A stretch of 40,834 bases of DNA, from positions 1 to 40,834 of the forward strand of contig JALEKD010000015.1 of assembly GCA_022769285.1 (NCBI GenBank), read 5' to 3'. Within the stretch, counting starts at the first letter, position 1, and every line of letters starts with the position of its first letter. The position numbers were made by a program, and so were the translations under genes. This document shows, piece after piece, positions 1 through 7,484 of the stretch. The notes beneath the pieces are model-generated. The model saw only the letters and a list, made by a program, of their open reading frames with translations. It was not told where the DNA came from and did not search any database. This stretch comes from Prevotella sp. Its GTDB lineage: Bacteria; Bacteroidota; Bacteroidia; Bacteroidales; Bacteroidaceae.

Positions 1-30
1 TTTATTATGTAGTGGTTGTATTATCTTAAA

Positions 31-86
31 TAAAACAAAAACACCTGACTTTACATTCTTGGGTGTAAAACTGGGTGTTTGTTTTG
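31..86 (-). terminator. Terminator of tRNA-Ser
   Basis: Nested inverted repeats (ACACC at 41-45 with GGTGT at 74-78, and TTTACA at 50-55 with TGTAAA at 63-68) form a hairpin just past the 3' end of tRNA-Ser. Read on the minus strand the hairpin is followed by a T-rich tract (TTTTTGTTTTATT), as expected for intrinsic termination. Confidence 0.6.
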
Positions 87-113
87 CAATCTGCTGATTT
101 TCAGCGTTTGTTG

Positions 114-198
114 CGGAGAGAGAGGGATTCGAACCCCCGGTACCTCTCGGTACGACGGTTTTCAAGACCGTTGTAATCGACCACTCTACCATCTCTCC
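114..198 (-). tRNA. tRNA-Ser (anticodon UGA)
   Basis: The minus strand folds as a class II tRNA. The acceptor GGAGAGA (198-192) pairs with TCTCTCC, and G at 114 is the discriminator. The anticodon loop CTTGAAAAC contains UGA, which reads serine UCA codons. There is a long variable arm (GTACCGAGAGGTACC region) as in all serine tRNAs, and the T-loop TTCGAAT is canonical. The length of 85 nt fits. The 3' CCA is not encoded (GCAA follows), so it would be added after transcription. Confidence 0.95.
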
Positions 199-338
199 AA
201 TAAATACTACGGTACTAACGGGTCTACATACCTTAAAAGCGAGTGCAAAGGTATTTGTTTTTTTTGTAACCACCAAACTTTCCAGCGTGTTTTTAAAAAT
301 TATTTCTACATTTTTTATTCTATGGATAAATAATGTAG

Positions 339-346
339 TAACTTTG
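339..346 (+). promoter_or_regulatory. -7 promoter box of mutS2, no room for a leader
   Basis: TAACTTTG matches the Bacteroidetes -7 consensus TAnnTTTG. Only four bases separate it from the mutS2 ATG at 351. In this promoter class transcription normally starts about 5-6 nt after the box, which places the start at the A of the ATG. The -33 region (TATT at 316-319) is weak. Confidence 0.6.
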
Positions 347-350
347 CATT

Positions 351-2924
351 ATGATTTACCCAGCCAACTTTGAGATTAAGATAGGGTTCAATGAAGTAAG
401 AGAGATGCTGAAGGCCCAATGCCTGTCACCCTTAGGACAACAGCGGGCTGATGCCATGTCGTTTCTTACAGATGCCTCACTCATCAACGCAGCCATGGAG
501 CAGACAAGGGAGATGAAGCGCATCCGCACGGGCGAAGAGGACTTTCCGCTGAACGCTTTCTTTGATATACGCGACAGCATGAAACGGCTACGCTTGGCCG
601 GCACTTTTTTAGAGGAGGACGAGCTCTTTGAACTGATGCGCACTTTGGACACTCTAAACAGCGTGGTGGCTTTCCTAAAGCGCTATACAGATGACGAGCA
701 TATCACCCTGCTCTACCCGGCCTTAGCCGCCTTGACCGAAGGGGTGATACCAATGCCCCAGATAGTCAAGGATATTGACCGCATACTAGATAAATTCGGG
801 CACATCAAGGACAACGCATCTCCCCAACTGGCCGAGATACGCCGCGAACTGGCCCGAACCAAGAACTCTATCTCGCGCATACTGAATGGCATCCTCCGCT
901 CAGCTCAGAGTGATGGACTGGTAGACAAAGATGTAGCACCCACCCTGCGCGATGGACGCCTGGTATTGCCCGTGGCCCCAGGCGTAAAACGAAAAATTGG
1001 CGGAATAGTACACGACGAGTCAGCCAGTGGTCGCACCGTATATGTAGAGCCTGCCGAAGTGGTCGAAGCCAATAACCGCATCCGCGAGCTGGAGAGCGAC
1101 GAGCGCCATGAGATTATCCGTATATTAAAAGAGGTGGCCAACGATATCCGCCCACATGTCGAGGAGATACTATTCTCGCTGAAATTCTTGGCCGACCTTG
1201 ATTTTGTACAGGCCCGCACATCACTATCCGAGACCATGGGCAGTACTGAGCCCCATGTCGAGCCCGCCCCCTTAGTCGACTGGACACGTGCACGTCACCC
1301 ATTGTTAGACAGACGCCTACGCCAACAGAACTCTGGTGAATCGCCCCTTGTGCCGCTGGACATTCAGCTATCGCCCGAACAACGGATGCTCATCATTTCA
1401 GGACCCAACGCCGGCGGAAAGTCGGTCTGTCTCAAAACCGTCGGACTTCTACAATATATGGTACAATGCGGCTTAGGCATCCCGGTAGACGAGCGCTCCA
1501 AAGTAGGTGTCTTCTCAGATATAATGATAGACATCGGCGACGAGCAGAGCCTGGAAAACGACCTGTCTACCTATTCTTCGCATCTGCTCAATATGAAGAA
1601 CATGCTCCGGCAAGCCAATAGCAAGACCCTGATACTGATAGACGAGTTTGGTACCGGCACCGAACCGAATATAGGCGGAGCCATCGCCGAGAGTGTATTG
1701 GGCCTGCTCCTCAAAGAAAGGGCCTGGGGAGTCATAACCACCCATTACCAAAATCTCAAGCACTTTGCCGACAATCACCCTGGCGTAGCCAATGGGGCCA
1801 TGCTTTACGACCGTCATGAGATGAAACCCCTCTTCCAACTCTCCATCGGTCGCCCCGGCAGTTCGTTCGCCATTGAGATAGCCCGCAAGATAGGGCTCCC
1901 GGAGGAAGTAATCCGCGAGGCCAGCGAACTGGTTGGATCCGATTACATCCAGAGCGACAAATATCTCCAGGACATCGTGCGCGACAAGCGTTACTGGGAG
2001 AACAAGCGTACCAACATACACCAGCGCGAGAAAGACCTGGATCGGCAGATAGAACGATACGAGCACGACATAGAGCGGATAAGCCAGCAGCGCCACGAGA
2101 TTCTCCAGAAAGCCAAACAGGAAGCCGAGGAACTGCTCCGCGAAAGCAACAAGCGCATAGAGAACACCATCCGAGAAATCAAGGAAAGCCAGGCCGAGAA
2201 AGAGTACACCAAGCACATCCGCGATGAACTGGAGAAGTTCAAGCACGAAGTGAGCGACATCGACACACAGGCCAACGACGAGATGGTGGCCCGCAAGATA
2301 GCTCAGATACAGCAGCGCCGCGAGCGCCGACAGCAACGCAAGGAGCAGAGAGCATCTACACAACAGCAGGAACGGCAATTACAGGAGCAGCGACGGCAAC
2401 TACGGCAGCAGGAGCAGCTCCCCTTACAGCCAGGCGACCATGTGCGCATCAAGGGCACCTCGTCTATAGGGCAGATAGAGCGCATAGACGGACACATGGC
2501 CAGCGTCATCTGCGGCGGCATGCGCACCCGCTTACGACTGGAGCGCCTGGAGCGGGCTTCTACGGCAGCGGTAGCCGCCCAGGAGGCCGAGGTCAAGACC
2601 AAGTCAGACGAACTTATGGAGAGCCTGCGTAGCTACAACATCTCGCACCTCACCCAGCAGACCATAGACGACCACCGCAAGAACTTCCACCAAGACCTGG
2701 ATGTGCGCGGCATGCGCGGCGACGAGGCTCTCAACGCCGTACAGCACTTTATCGACGATGCCATCCTCATGGGCATGCAGCGTGTACGCATCCTGCATGG
2801 CAAGGGCAACGGCATCCTGCGCCAGCTCATCCGCCAGTACCTGGCCACGGTACCCAATGTCACCCACTATGCCGATGAGCATGTCCAGTTTGGCGGCTCA
2901 GGCATCACGGTGGTCGACTTATGA
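351..2924 (+). CDS. mutS2: Endonuclease MutS2 / RqcU
   Basis: MutS2 is a MutS-family ATPase with a C-terminal Smr nuclease domain. Family members suppress homologous recombination and, in Bacillus, recognise and split collided ribosomes. At 857 aa it is slightly longer than the Bacillus protein. In order: core/lever helices in residues 1-310; Walker [13 protein letters not shown] near residue 351; Walker [14 protein letters not shown] near 428; a long charged coiled coil at about 545-690, rich in Q, E and R; a KOW-like stretch (PGDHVRIKG) near 700; and an Smr domain from about 783 with the LDVRG and HGKG motifs. The first residues [13 protein letters not shown] match the usual family N-terminus, so the ATG at 351 is very likely correct even though the promoter box lies only four bases upstream. 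It precedes the next gene by 89 nt. Confidence 0.95.
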   Translation: MIYPANFEIKIGFNEVREMLKAQCLSPLGQQRADAMSFLTDASLINAAMEQTREMKRIRTGEEDFPLNAFFDIRDSMKRLRLAGTFLEEDELFELMRTLDTLNSVVAFLKRYTDDEHITLLYPALAALTEGVIPMPQIVKDIDRILDKFGHIKDNASPQLAEIRRELARTKNSISRILNGILRSAQSDGLVDKDVAPTLRDGRLVLPVAPGVKRKIGGIVHDESASGRTVYVEPAEVVEANNRIRELESDERHEIIRILKEVANDIRPHVEEILFSLKFLADLDFVQARTSLSETMGSTEPHVEPAPLVDWTRARHPLLDRRLRQQNSGESPLVPLDIQLSPEQRMLIISGPNAGGKSVCLKTVGLLQYMVQCGLGIPVDERSKVGVFSDIMIDIGDEQSLENDLSTYSSHLLNMKNMLRQANSKTLILIDEFGTGTEPNIGGAIAESVLGLLLKERAWGVITTHYQNLKHFADNHPGVANGAMLYDRHEMKPLFQLSIGRPGSSFAIEIARKIGLPEEVIREASELVGSDYIQSDKYLQDIVRDKRYWENKRTNIHQREKDLDRQIERYEHDIERISQQRHEILQKAKQEAEELLRESNKRIENTIREIKESQAEKEYTKHIRDELEKFKHEVSDIDTQANDEMVARKIAQIQQRRERRQQRKEQRASTQQQERQLQEQRRQLRQQEQLPLQPGDHVRIKGTSSIGQIERIDGHMASVICGGMRTRLRLERLERASTAAVAAQEAEVKTKSDELMESLRSYNISHLTQQTIDDHRKNFHQDLDVRGMRGDEALNAVQHFIDDAILMGMQRVRILHGKGNGILRQLIRQYLATVPNVTHYADEHVQFGGSGITVVDL

Positions 2925-3013
2925 CGATTTGCCTCAAAAAAAACAGCAACAACATTAAACTCCCCACCACCCCACACGTCCAAATAAACAGATAGAACTA
3001 ATTTACTGAAGAT

Positions 3014-5560
3014 ATGAAACGAGTGACACTCTTATGGGCCATCCTGTGGGCTGCCTTAGCTGCCCAGGCCCAGACACCCGATGCGTTTGAGCGTCTGTAC
3101 ACCCAGGCTCTCAACTTTTCTAAGTCTTTTCCACGCGAGAAGGCTTACCTCCATTGTGACAACAGCAGCTACTACCAGGGCGACACCATCTGGTACAAGG
3201 CTTATGTGGTTACCGAGGGCGACAACAAGCCCAGCCGCATCAGCAAGCCGCTCTACGTAGAACTGCTCGACGAGACAGGCAATGTTATAGAGCGCCAGAT
3301 AGTTCGCCTCAACCAGGGCGAGGGTTGCGGACAGATAGCCCTCACCAATAGTTTTATTACAGGCTATTACGAGTTGCGCGCCTATACCAAGTGGATGCTC
3401 GCAGGCGACTCGCCTACCTATTTCTCACGTACTTTCCCCATTTACCGCAAACGTATCAAGCCGTCCGACCCTAAGGCCATAGCCACTTACCACATGGATG
3501 CCAGCATGCAGCAGCGTCCCAAGACCCAGCTGAGGCCGCTGAACATACGGTTCTACCCCGAGGGTGGCAGCCTGGTACAAGGCATACCCTCACAAGTGGG
3601 CATCGAAACCCTAAGTCGTAAGGATGGGTGGGTAAACCTCACGGGCCGACTGGTCTCTGCTACTTCGGCCAACTTAGGGATTGTGGCCACCATCCACGAT
3701 GGCATGGGCTCATTCACCTACACCCCCTCTGACCGCCCCGCCAAGGTGGTGTTCAACTACGCCGGCAAAGATTACGAAGCCGAGTTACCCGCTGCCCAAC
3801 CCCAGGGCTACGTGCTCAGCGTCATCAACCGCGACGATGCTTTCGAGATTAACGTGACCAAGAGCGTGTCCACCATCGAACGCCCCTTGGCAGTCTTCAT
3901 TTTCGCCCAGGGCACCCCCTATACCTACGCCCGTGTGCAGTTTGCCGGCGACCGGGCCAAGACTATCCGCCTGGTCAAGAAAGGGCTCCCCGCAGGCATC
4001 ACCCGCATAGCCCTGATAGACGACAAGGGCCAGTGTATTGCCGACCGCTTTTCCTTTGTCTACCCTGATGATACTCCCGTGCTCACAGGCTCCACCGACT
4101 CGGCCTACTACCGCCCATTTACCAAGATTAAGTGCAAGCTACGCCTCACCGATGCCCACCAGCAGCCCATCGCCAACCAGACAGTATCGGTGGCCGTACG
4201 CGACGGTTTGGAGACCGAGTTCCAAGCCGGTGATGCAGACATACGCACCGACTTACTACTCACATCCGACATCAAGGGCTATGTAAGTCACCCTGAATTT
4301 TATCTCAAGCCCACTCCCAACCACAAGCGCATGCTCGACATTCTGCTACTCATACGTGGCTGGCGAAAGTATGACCTTGCCGAGTCGTTTGGCACCAAGA
4401 CCTTCCGTCCCAAGTACCTCCCCGAGGACAGGCTTACCCTCTATGGCAAGGTCAAGTCTGTCTACGGCCGCAGCTCGGCCAACTTAGGCATCACCCTGTT
4501 GGCTCAGAAAGACAGCATATACCTTACTGGTGCTACCACAACCGACTCCTTAGGCATGTTTGCCATTCCCCTTGACGATTTCTACGACCGCATGGAGACA
4601 CTCATACAGACCCGTAAAGCCGGAAAGAGCATTAACCGCAGTTCGGACATCAGCCTGTTCCGCAACTTCACCCCGCCACTCCGCACACTCGACTATGCAG
4701 AGACCCATCCCACTTGGGACCAGCCCATCGACACCCTGCGTTTACGGGCGGCCATCGACTCTATCGCCAAGTTGCCCACCGACCCCAGCATACACACTCT
4801 GGCCGAGGTGGTGGTCAAGGCCAAGAACCGCTCGTACGGCTCACTTGAAGCCACCGAGAACTTCGAGCGCGACCTGTTAGGCGTGTACAACATCCGCCAG
4901 TTTGTTGACCAGCAGCGCGACAAGGGCAAGTATGTCGCCAACGACGTGGGGCTGCTTATGCACCAGATTAACGACAACATCAACCTCGAAGGTACCGAGT
5001 ATGGCGTACACAAGCTCCAGTACACCGTCAATGGGCACACTATCAGTCAGGACATGCTCAATAGCGATGTCGACGAGATAGAGATGGCCATCCTCTATGC
5101 CGACCCCGATGCCAACTACACCCGTGGTTTTGACAAGAATTTCCGCGCCCGCGAAGACGAGGCCACCGACCTGTACAGCGGACTGCGCACCGACAGCATC
5201 CAGATGACCCAGGCTTCCAAGCTCACCGTGATGTGCGACTTCACCATGAGTCCGCGCTATGACCCCAGCAAGAACCACGCTCAGTCGCGTGGCCTGCGCA
5301 AGACCCTGGTGCAGGGTTACAACACCCCCGCCCAGTTCTACGCCCCCATTTACACGCCAGAGAGTTATCCCGACGATATAGAGGACCGGCGGCGCACACT
5401 ATACTGGCTCCCCAATGCCCGCACCAATGCCAATGGCGAGGTTGACATAGAGTGCTACAACAGCCGTAACACCACCTACCTCAATGTCAACGCCGAGGCC
5501 CTGGTCGACGGCACCCCCACTGCCCTCACATTCTTCTCCGTACCCGGCAAGAAGGAGTAA
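3014..5560 (+). CDS. Secreted MG2 / TonB-plug-like surface protein
   Basis: This 848-aa protein starts with a Sec signal peptide (MKRVTLLWAILWAALAAQAQ), so it is exported to the periplasm or outer membrane. The N-terminal third (FPREKAYLHCDNSSYYQGDTIWYKAYV and following) resembles the macroglobulin MG2-type beta domains common in Bacteroidetes surface proteins. Around residues 595-700 a stretch (HTLAEVVVKAK ... VDEIEMAILYADPD) resembles the plug domain of TonB-dependent receptors, but no beta-barrel follows and the protein ends after one more beta-rich region. Such barrel-less MG2-plug proteins are widespread in Bacteroidales and their substrate is unknown. It lies on the same strand as mutS2 with an 89-nt gap and no recognisable promoter box, so it may be read from the mutS2 promoter. 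Function is inferred from architecture only. Confidence 0.8.
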   Translation: MKRVTLLWAILWAALAAQAQTPDAFERLYTQALNFSKSFPREKAYLHCDNSSYYQGDTIWYKAYVVTEGDNKPSRISKPLYVELLDETGNVIERQIVRLNQGEGCGQIALTNSFITGYYELRAYTKWMLAGDSPTYFSRTFPIYRKRIKPSDPKAIATYHMDASMQQRPKTQLRPLNIRFYPEGGSLVQGIPSQVGIETLSRKDGWVNLTGRLVSATSANLGIVATIHDGMGSFTYTPSDRPAKVVFNYAGKDYEAELPAAQPQGYVLSVINRDDAFEINVTKSVSTIERPLAVFIFAQGTPYTYARVQFAGDRAKTIRLVKKGLPAGITRIALIDDKGQCIADRFSFVYPDDTPVLTGSTDSAYYRPFTKIKCKLRLTDAHQQPIANQTVSVAVRDGLETEFQAGDADIRTDLLLTSDIKGYVSHPEFYLKPTPNHKRMLDILLLIRGWRKYDLAESFGTKTFRPKYLPEDRLTLYGKVKSVYGRSSANLGITLLAQKDSIYLTGATTTDSLGMFAIPLDDFYDRMETLIQTRKAGKSINRSSDISLFRNFTPPLRTLDYAETHPTWDQPIDTLRLRAAIDSIAKLPTDPSIHTLAEVVVKAKNRSYGSLEATENFERDLLGVYNIRQFVDQQRDKGKYVANDVGLLMHQINDNINLEGTEYGVHKLQYTVNGHTISQDMLNSDVDEIEMAILYADPDANYTRGFDKNFRAREDEATDLYSGLRTDSIQMTQASKLTVMCDFTMSPRYDPSKNHAQSRGLRKTLVQGYNTPAQFYAPIYTPESYPDDIEDRRRTLYWLPNARTNANGEVDIECYNSRNTTYLNVNAEALVDGTPTALTFFSVPGKKE

Positions 5561-5626
5561 CACCGTGGACATGATTCCCACTTTTTGGCCAAAAACATTA
5601 AAATCGAAAAAAAGTGCTTACAATAT

Positions 5627-5657
5627 TTTATTGTTTGCATTTAAAGTGCTATCTTTG
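5627..5657 (+). promoter_or_regulatory. Promoter of the SRP RNA-tRNA-Thr transcript
   Basis: TATCTTTG at 5650-5657 is a good Bacteroidetes -7 box. A TTTA at 5627-5630 sits at the right distance (19 nt) for a -33 element. Transcription would start close to 5663-5670, just before the mature SRP RNA. Confidence 0.6.
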
Positions 5658-5675
5658 CATCCGCAAATACAAAAT

Positions 5676-5771
5676 GGGCAAGTCTCTTACGGCCAGCTCC
5701 CTGCGAATCCCCCAGGATGGGAACGTAGCAAGGGTAACAGGTTGTAGCGGCGCGATAAGAACCGCTTGCCC
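5676..5771 (+). ncRNA. ffs: Signal recognition particle RNA (4.5S type)
   Basis: The universally conserved helix-8 core is visible: CAGG-ATG-GGAA-CGT-AGCA at about 5713-5730, in which CAGG and AGCA form the asymmetric internal loop bound by Ffh and GGAA is the apical tetraloop. The ends close perfectly: GGGCAAG (5676-5682) pairs with CTTGCCC (5765-5771). At about 96 nt this is the short bacterial form without an Alu domain. It is the RNA scaffold of the SRP that delivers nascent membrane proteins to FtsY. The promoter lies directly upstream and tRNA-Thr starts 4 nt downstream. Confidence 0.88.
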
Positions 5772-5775
5772 ACCC

Positions 5776-5852
5776 GCCTCTTTAGCTCAGTTGGCCAGAG
5801 CACGTGATTTGTAATCTCGGGGTCGTTGGTTCGAATCCGACAAGAGGCTCCA
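5776..5852 (+). tRNA. tRNA-Thr (anticodon UGU)
   Basis: The acceptor GCCTCTT (from 5776) pairs with AAGAGGC (5842-5848), followed by the discriminator T and an encoded CCA ending at 5852. The anticodon loop ATTTGTAAT contains UGU, decoding ACA and other ACN threonine codons. The D arm (AGCTCAGTTGG) and T loop (TTCGAAT) are canonical. It starts four bases after the SRP RNA and has no promoter of its own, so it is probably cut from a shared precursor. Confidence 0.95.
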
Positions 5853-5887
5853 AAAAAGTCAGGACTTCCCGTCCTGACTTTTTATTT
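5853..5887 (+). terminator. Intrinsic terminator of the SRP-tRNA-Thr unit
   Basis: A 13-bp stem (5853-5865 with 5871-5883) with the loop TTCCC, in which the descending arm ends in a T run (CTTTTTATTT). It lies immediately after the tRNA CCA. Confidence 0.9.
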
Positions 5888-6125
5888 GGCCCTACCGAGG
5901 ATTTTTTCCAGACTCCGTCACTCAAAAAATTAGTAAGAAAAACTTCGACAGACCCTCATTTTTGCACGAAAACATAACACTTTATCATTCTAAAGCATTA
6001 CCTTTGCAATGCCTGTACTCACCAGAAGCCCCCCAGAGGGCAAAGGATAGGCAGACATATACATATTAAGGCGTAACTGTGCGCTTTGGTTTGACAGTGT
6101 AAGAACTTCGCAAACTCTCAACTGC

Positions 6126-6344
6126 TGGTCAATAACAAAGCAACGGGAACGCTTCATGGAGTGTATTATATACAACCGTCATTGGCTTCGGACGATTTCT
6201 ACCGTTCGTTGCTGATAATGGCAAGTTATATACTTACACTGACGTGGGGCTTTCGGCGTTGCTCGTTTCGACTGGCAGGGCAATGCGAAGGCCTTTACAC
6301 TGTGGAACGAGTGGCAGAATCGGCTCCACGTTTATGTTGTATAA
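6126..6344 (+). pseudogene. Decayed coding remnant, unknown family
   Basis: There is no intact gene here, but coding-like peptide can be read across two frames. One frame gives ADNGKLYTYTDVG up to about 6246. A shifted frame then gives ARFDWQGNAKAFTLWNEW (from about 6261) and ends RLHVYVV-stop at 6344. A promoter-like TACCTTTG box at 5999-6006 precedes it. The amino-acid composition (W, Y and F rich, few rare residues) suggests a real former C-terminus, but I do not recognise the family and the upstream portion is ambiguous between frames. Confidence 0.3.
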
Positions 6345-6402
6345 TACTATAACCTACATTATAAACAGCCCTGTGACAGCCAAGGGATAAAAAGAAGTAA
6401 AA

Positions 6403-6704
6403 ATGAAAAAAAATGTCTGTCTTTTATTCTTTGTGCGCTCTTTACTTCGTGCGCAGTCAAAAGAACCTATGTTCGGGATTATGCTCAACAAATCCAACTT
6501 GTAAAAGATAATTTTCCCGAGATATATGATATGTATCGCCAGGGCATAGTTGTCATAGTAAATGTGTACACTTATGAAAAAGACGGCAATGCTAATGTCG
6601 GAATTACCTATCATTACAGATGATGCACAGGTGGGTGCTCATGGAACGATGGCTTCTATGAATAAGGCTGCCATTGGCACTATGCTATAGGGGCAAAGAA
6701 ATAG
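6403..6704 (+). pseudogene. Small lipoprotein gene broken in a run of eight A
   Basis: ATG at 6403 is followed by eight A. As read, the frame stops soon after. Adding one A restores MKKKCLSFILCALFTSC, a standard lipoprotein signal with the lipobox FTSC, followed by a continuous coding frame (AVKRTYVRDYAQQIQLV ... DGNANVGITYHYR) to TGA at 6621. The same frame continues past the TGA with WNDGFYE, a TAA, then GCHWHYAIGAKK and TAG at 6702-6704. This G/W/H/Y-rich tail is similar in flavour to many Bacteroidales small lipoproteins. The frameshift plus two in-frame stops point to decay; slippage or phase variation at the A tract is an alternative for the first lesion only. Confidence 0.6.
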
Positions 6705-6730
6705 CCGCTTTATGAACCTGGGGGATAACT

Positions 6731-6930
6731 TCAGTATCTGGACTTTTGGCGGGCTTTGAATCCGAACCACAAATGAGGCTTGCTATCGAGGATGAAAGCA
6801 TCTGCCTGCTTCATCCCCACATTTTCTAATACAGTGACAGACACCGTGTTGGCTGCTTCTACCAAGGCATAGAAGGTATCAACCATCATGGTGCCTGTGG
6901 AGTAGATTTCCTATGCCTTGGCAGCCTCCG
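6731..6930 (-). pseudogene. Decayed minus-strand coding remnant
   Basis: The minus strand reads VTEAAKA-stop-EIYSTGTMMVDTFYALVEAAN and continues VTVLENVGMKQADAFILDSK to a TGA at 6731-6733. The composition and the continuity on both sides of the TAG near 6915 look like a degraded gene and not random sequence. The ATG pair inside it leaves an open frame of about 57 codons. I do not recognise the family. It lies directly downstream of the nim gene on the same strand. Confidence 0.35.
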
Positions 6931-6962
6931 TGACACACCGGAGGATGATAACGTATCAGAAA

Positions 6963-7478
6963 CTAACAGTCATTGGCATGGGCGCGCTGCCTTACCGCCT
7001 CGATGCCCTCCTTGCCCGAAAGGTGCTGAATGTCCAGGCGGAGCACGAGGGTACGGCCAGCCCCATGAGCCATCTCGCGAGCCAACCCAGCCTCATCACC
7101 TGGGTTGTAACGCTGGCCTAACAGACGGAGGGCCTCACGCCGCTCGGCCTCATCACTGACGATGTGGATGTGGCCGAAGCAGATGACGCTGGCAAAGTTA
7201 GAAGTGTACAGCTGGGGCAGCACCTCGTCGCGGCCTATGACCGTAAACGAGGCGCAGCTATTGCTGCGGATGGCATCGACCTTATGGCCCTCTATGGCCG
7301 AATGAAAGTATATATGCCCATCATGGTACACATAACTCATGGGCACCCCATAAGGATAGCCCCCGTCGCCTATGAGCGAGAGCACACCCGAAGTGGCCGT
7401 GCGCAGGATGGCCTCGGCCGAAATCGTGTCCATCTGCTGTACCCTACGGCGCATGGGCCTGAACGGAGCAGTGTCCAT
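6963..7478 (-). CDS. Nim-like pyridoxamine-phosphate-oxidase-fold flavoprotein
   Basis: This 171-aa protein has the FMN-binding split-barrel fold of the NimA/pyridoxamine 5'-phosphate oxidase-like family. Visible family features are the N-terminal AEAILRTATSGVLSLIGDGG, the strand GVPMSYVYHDGHIYFHSA, and the EGHKVDAIRSN segment that lines the flavin site. Family members include 5-nitroimidazole reductases that inactivate metronidazole, but most chromosomal members are uncharacterised and resistance should not be assumed. It is the last gene of a minus-strand operon, 6 nt after the stop of the acyl-CoA ligase gene at 7485. The first methionine at 7478 is used; a second at residue 16 (MDTISAEA) is a plausible start. 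Confidence 0.8.
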   Translation of the reverse strand: MDTAPFRPMRRRVQQMDTISAEAILRTATSGVLSLIGDGGYPYGVPMSYVYHDGHIYFHSAIEGHKVDAIRSNSCASFTVIGRDEVLPQLYTSNFASVICFGHIHIVSDEAERREALRLLGQRYNPGDEAGLAREMAHGAGRTLVLRLDIQHLSGKEGIEAVRQRAHANDC

Positions 7479-7484
7479 AGGCGG

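Noticed and set aside
1515..2378. Long open frame of 287 codons on the minus strand inside mutS2
   Set aside because: It is the antisense shadow of a strongly conserved gene; its leucine- and valine-rich translation reflects codon bias of mutS2, and no promoter or homology is visible.
6963..7478. Calling the flavoprotein a metronidazole resistance gene
   Set aside because: The fold matches NimA-like proteins, but chromosomal relatives are widespread and mostly unrelated to resistance; the operon context points to lipid metabolism.
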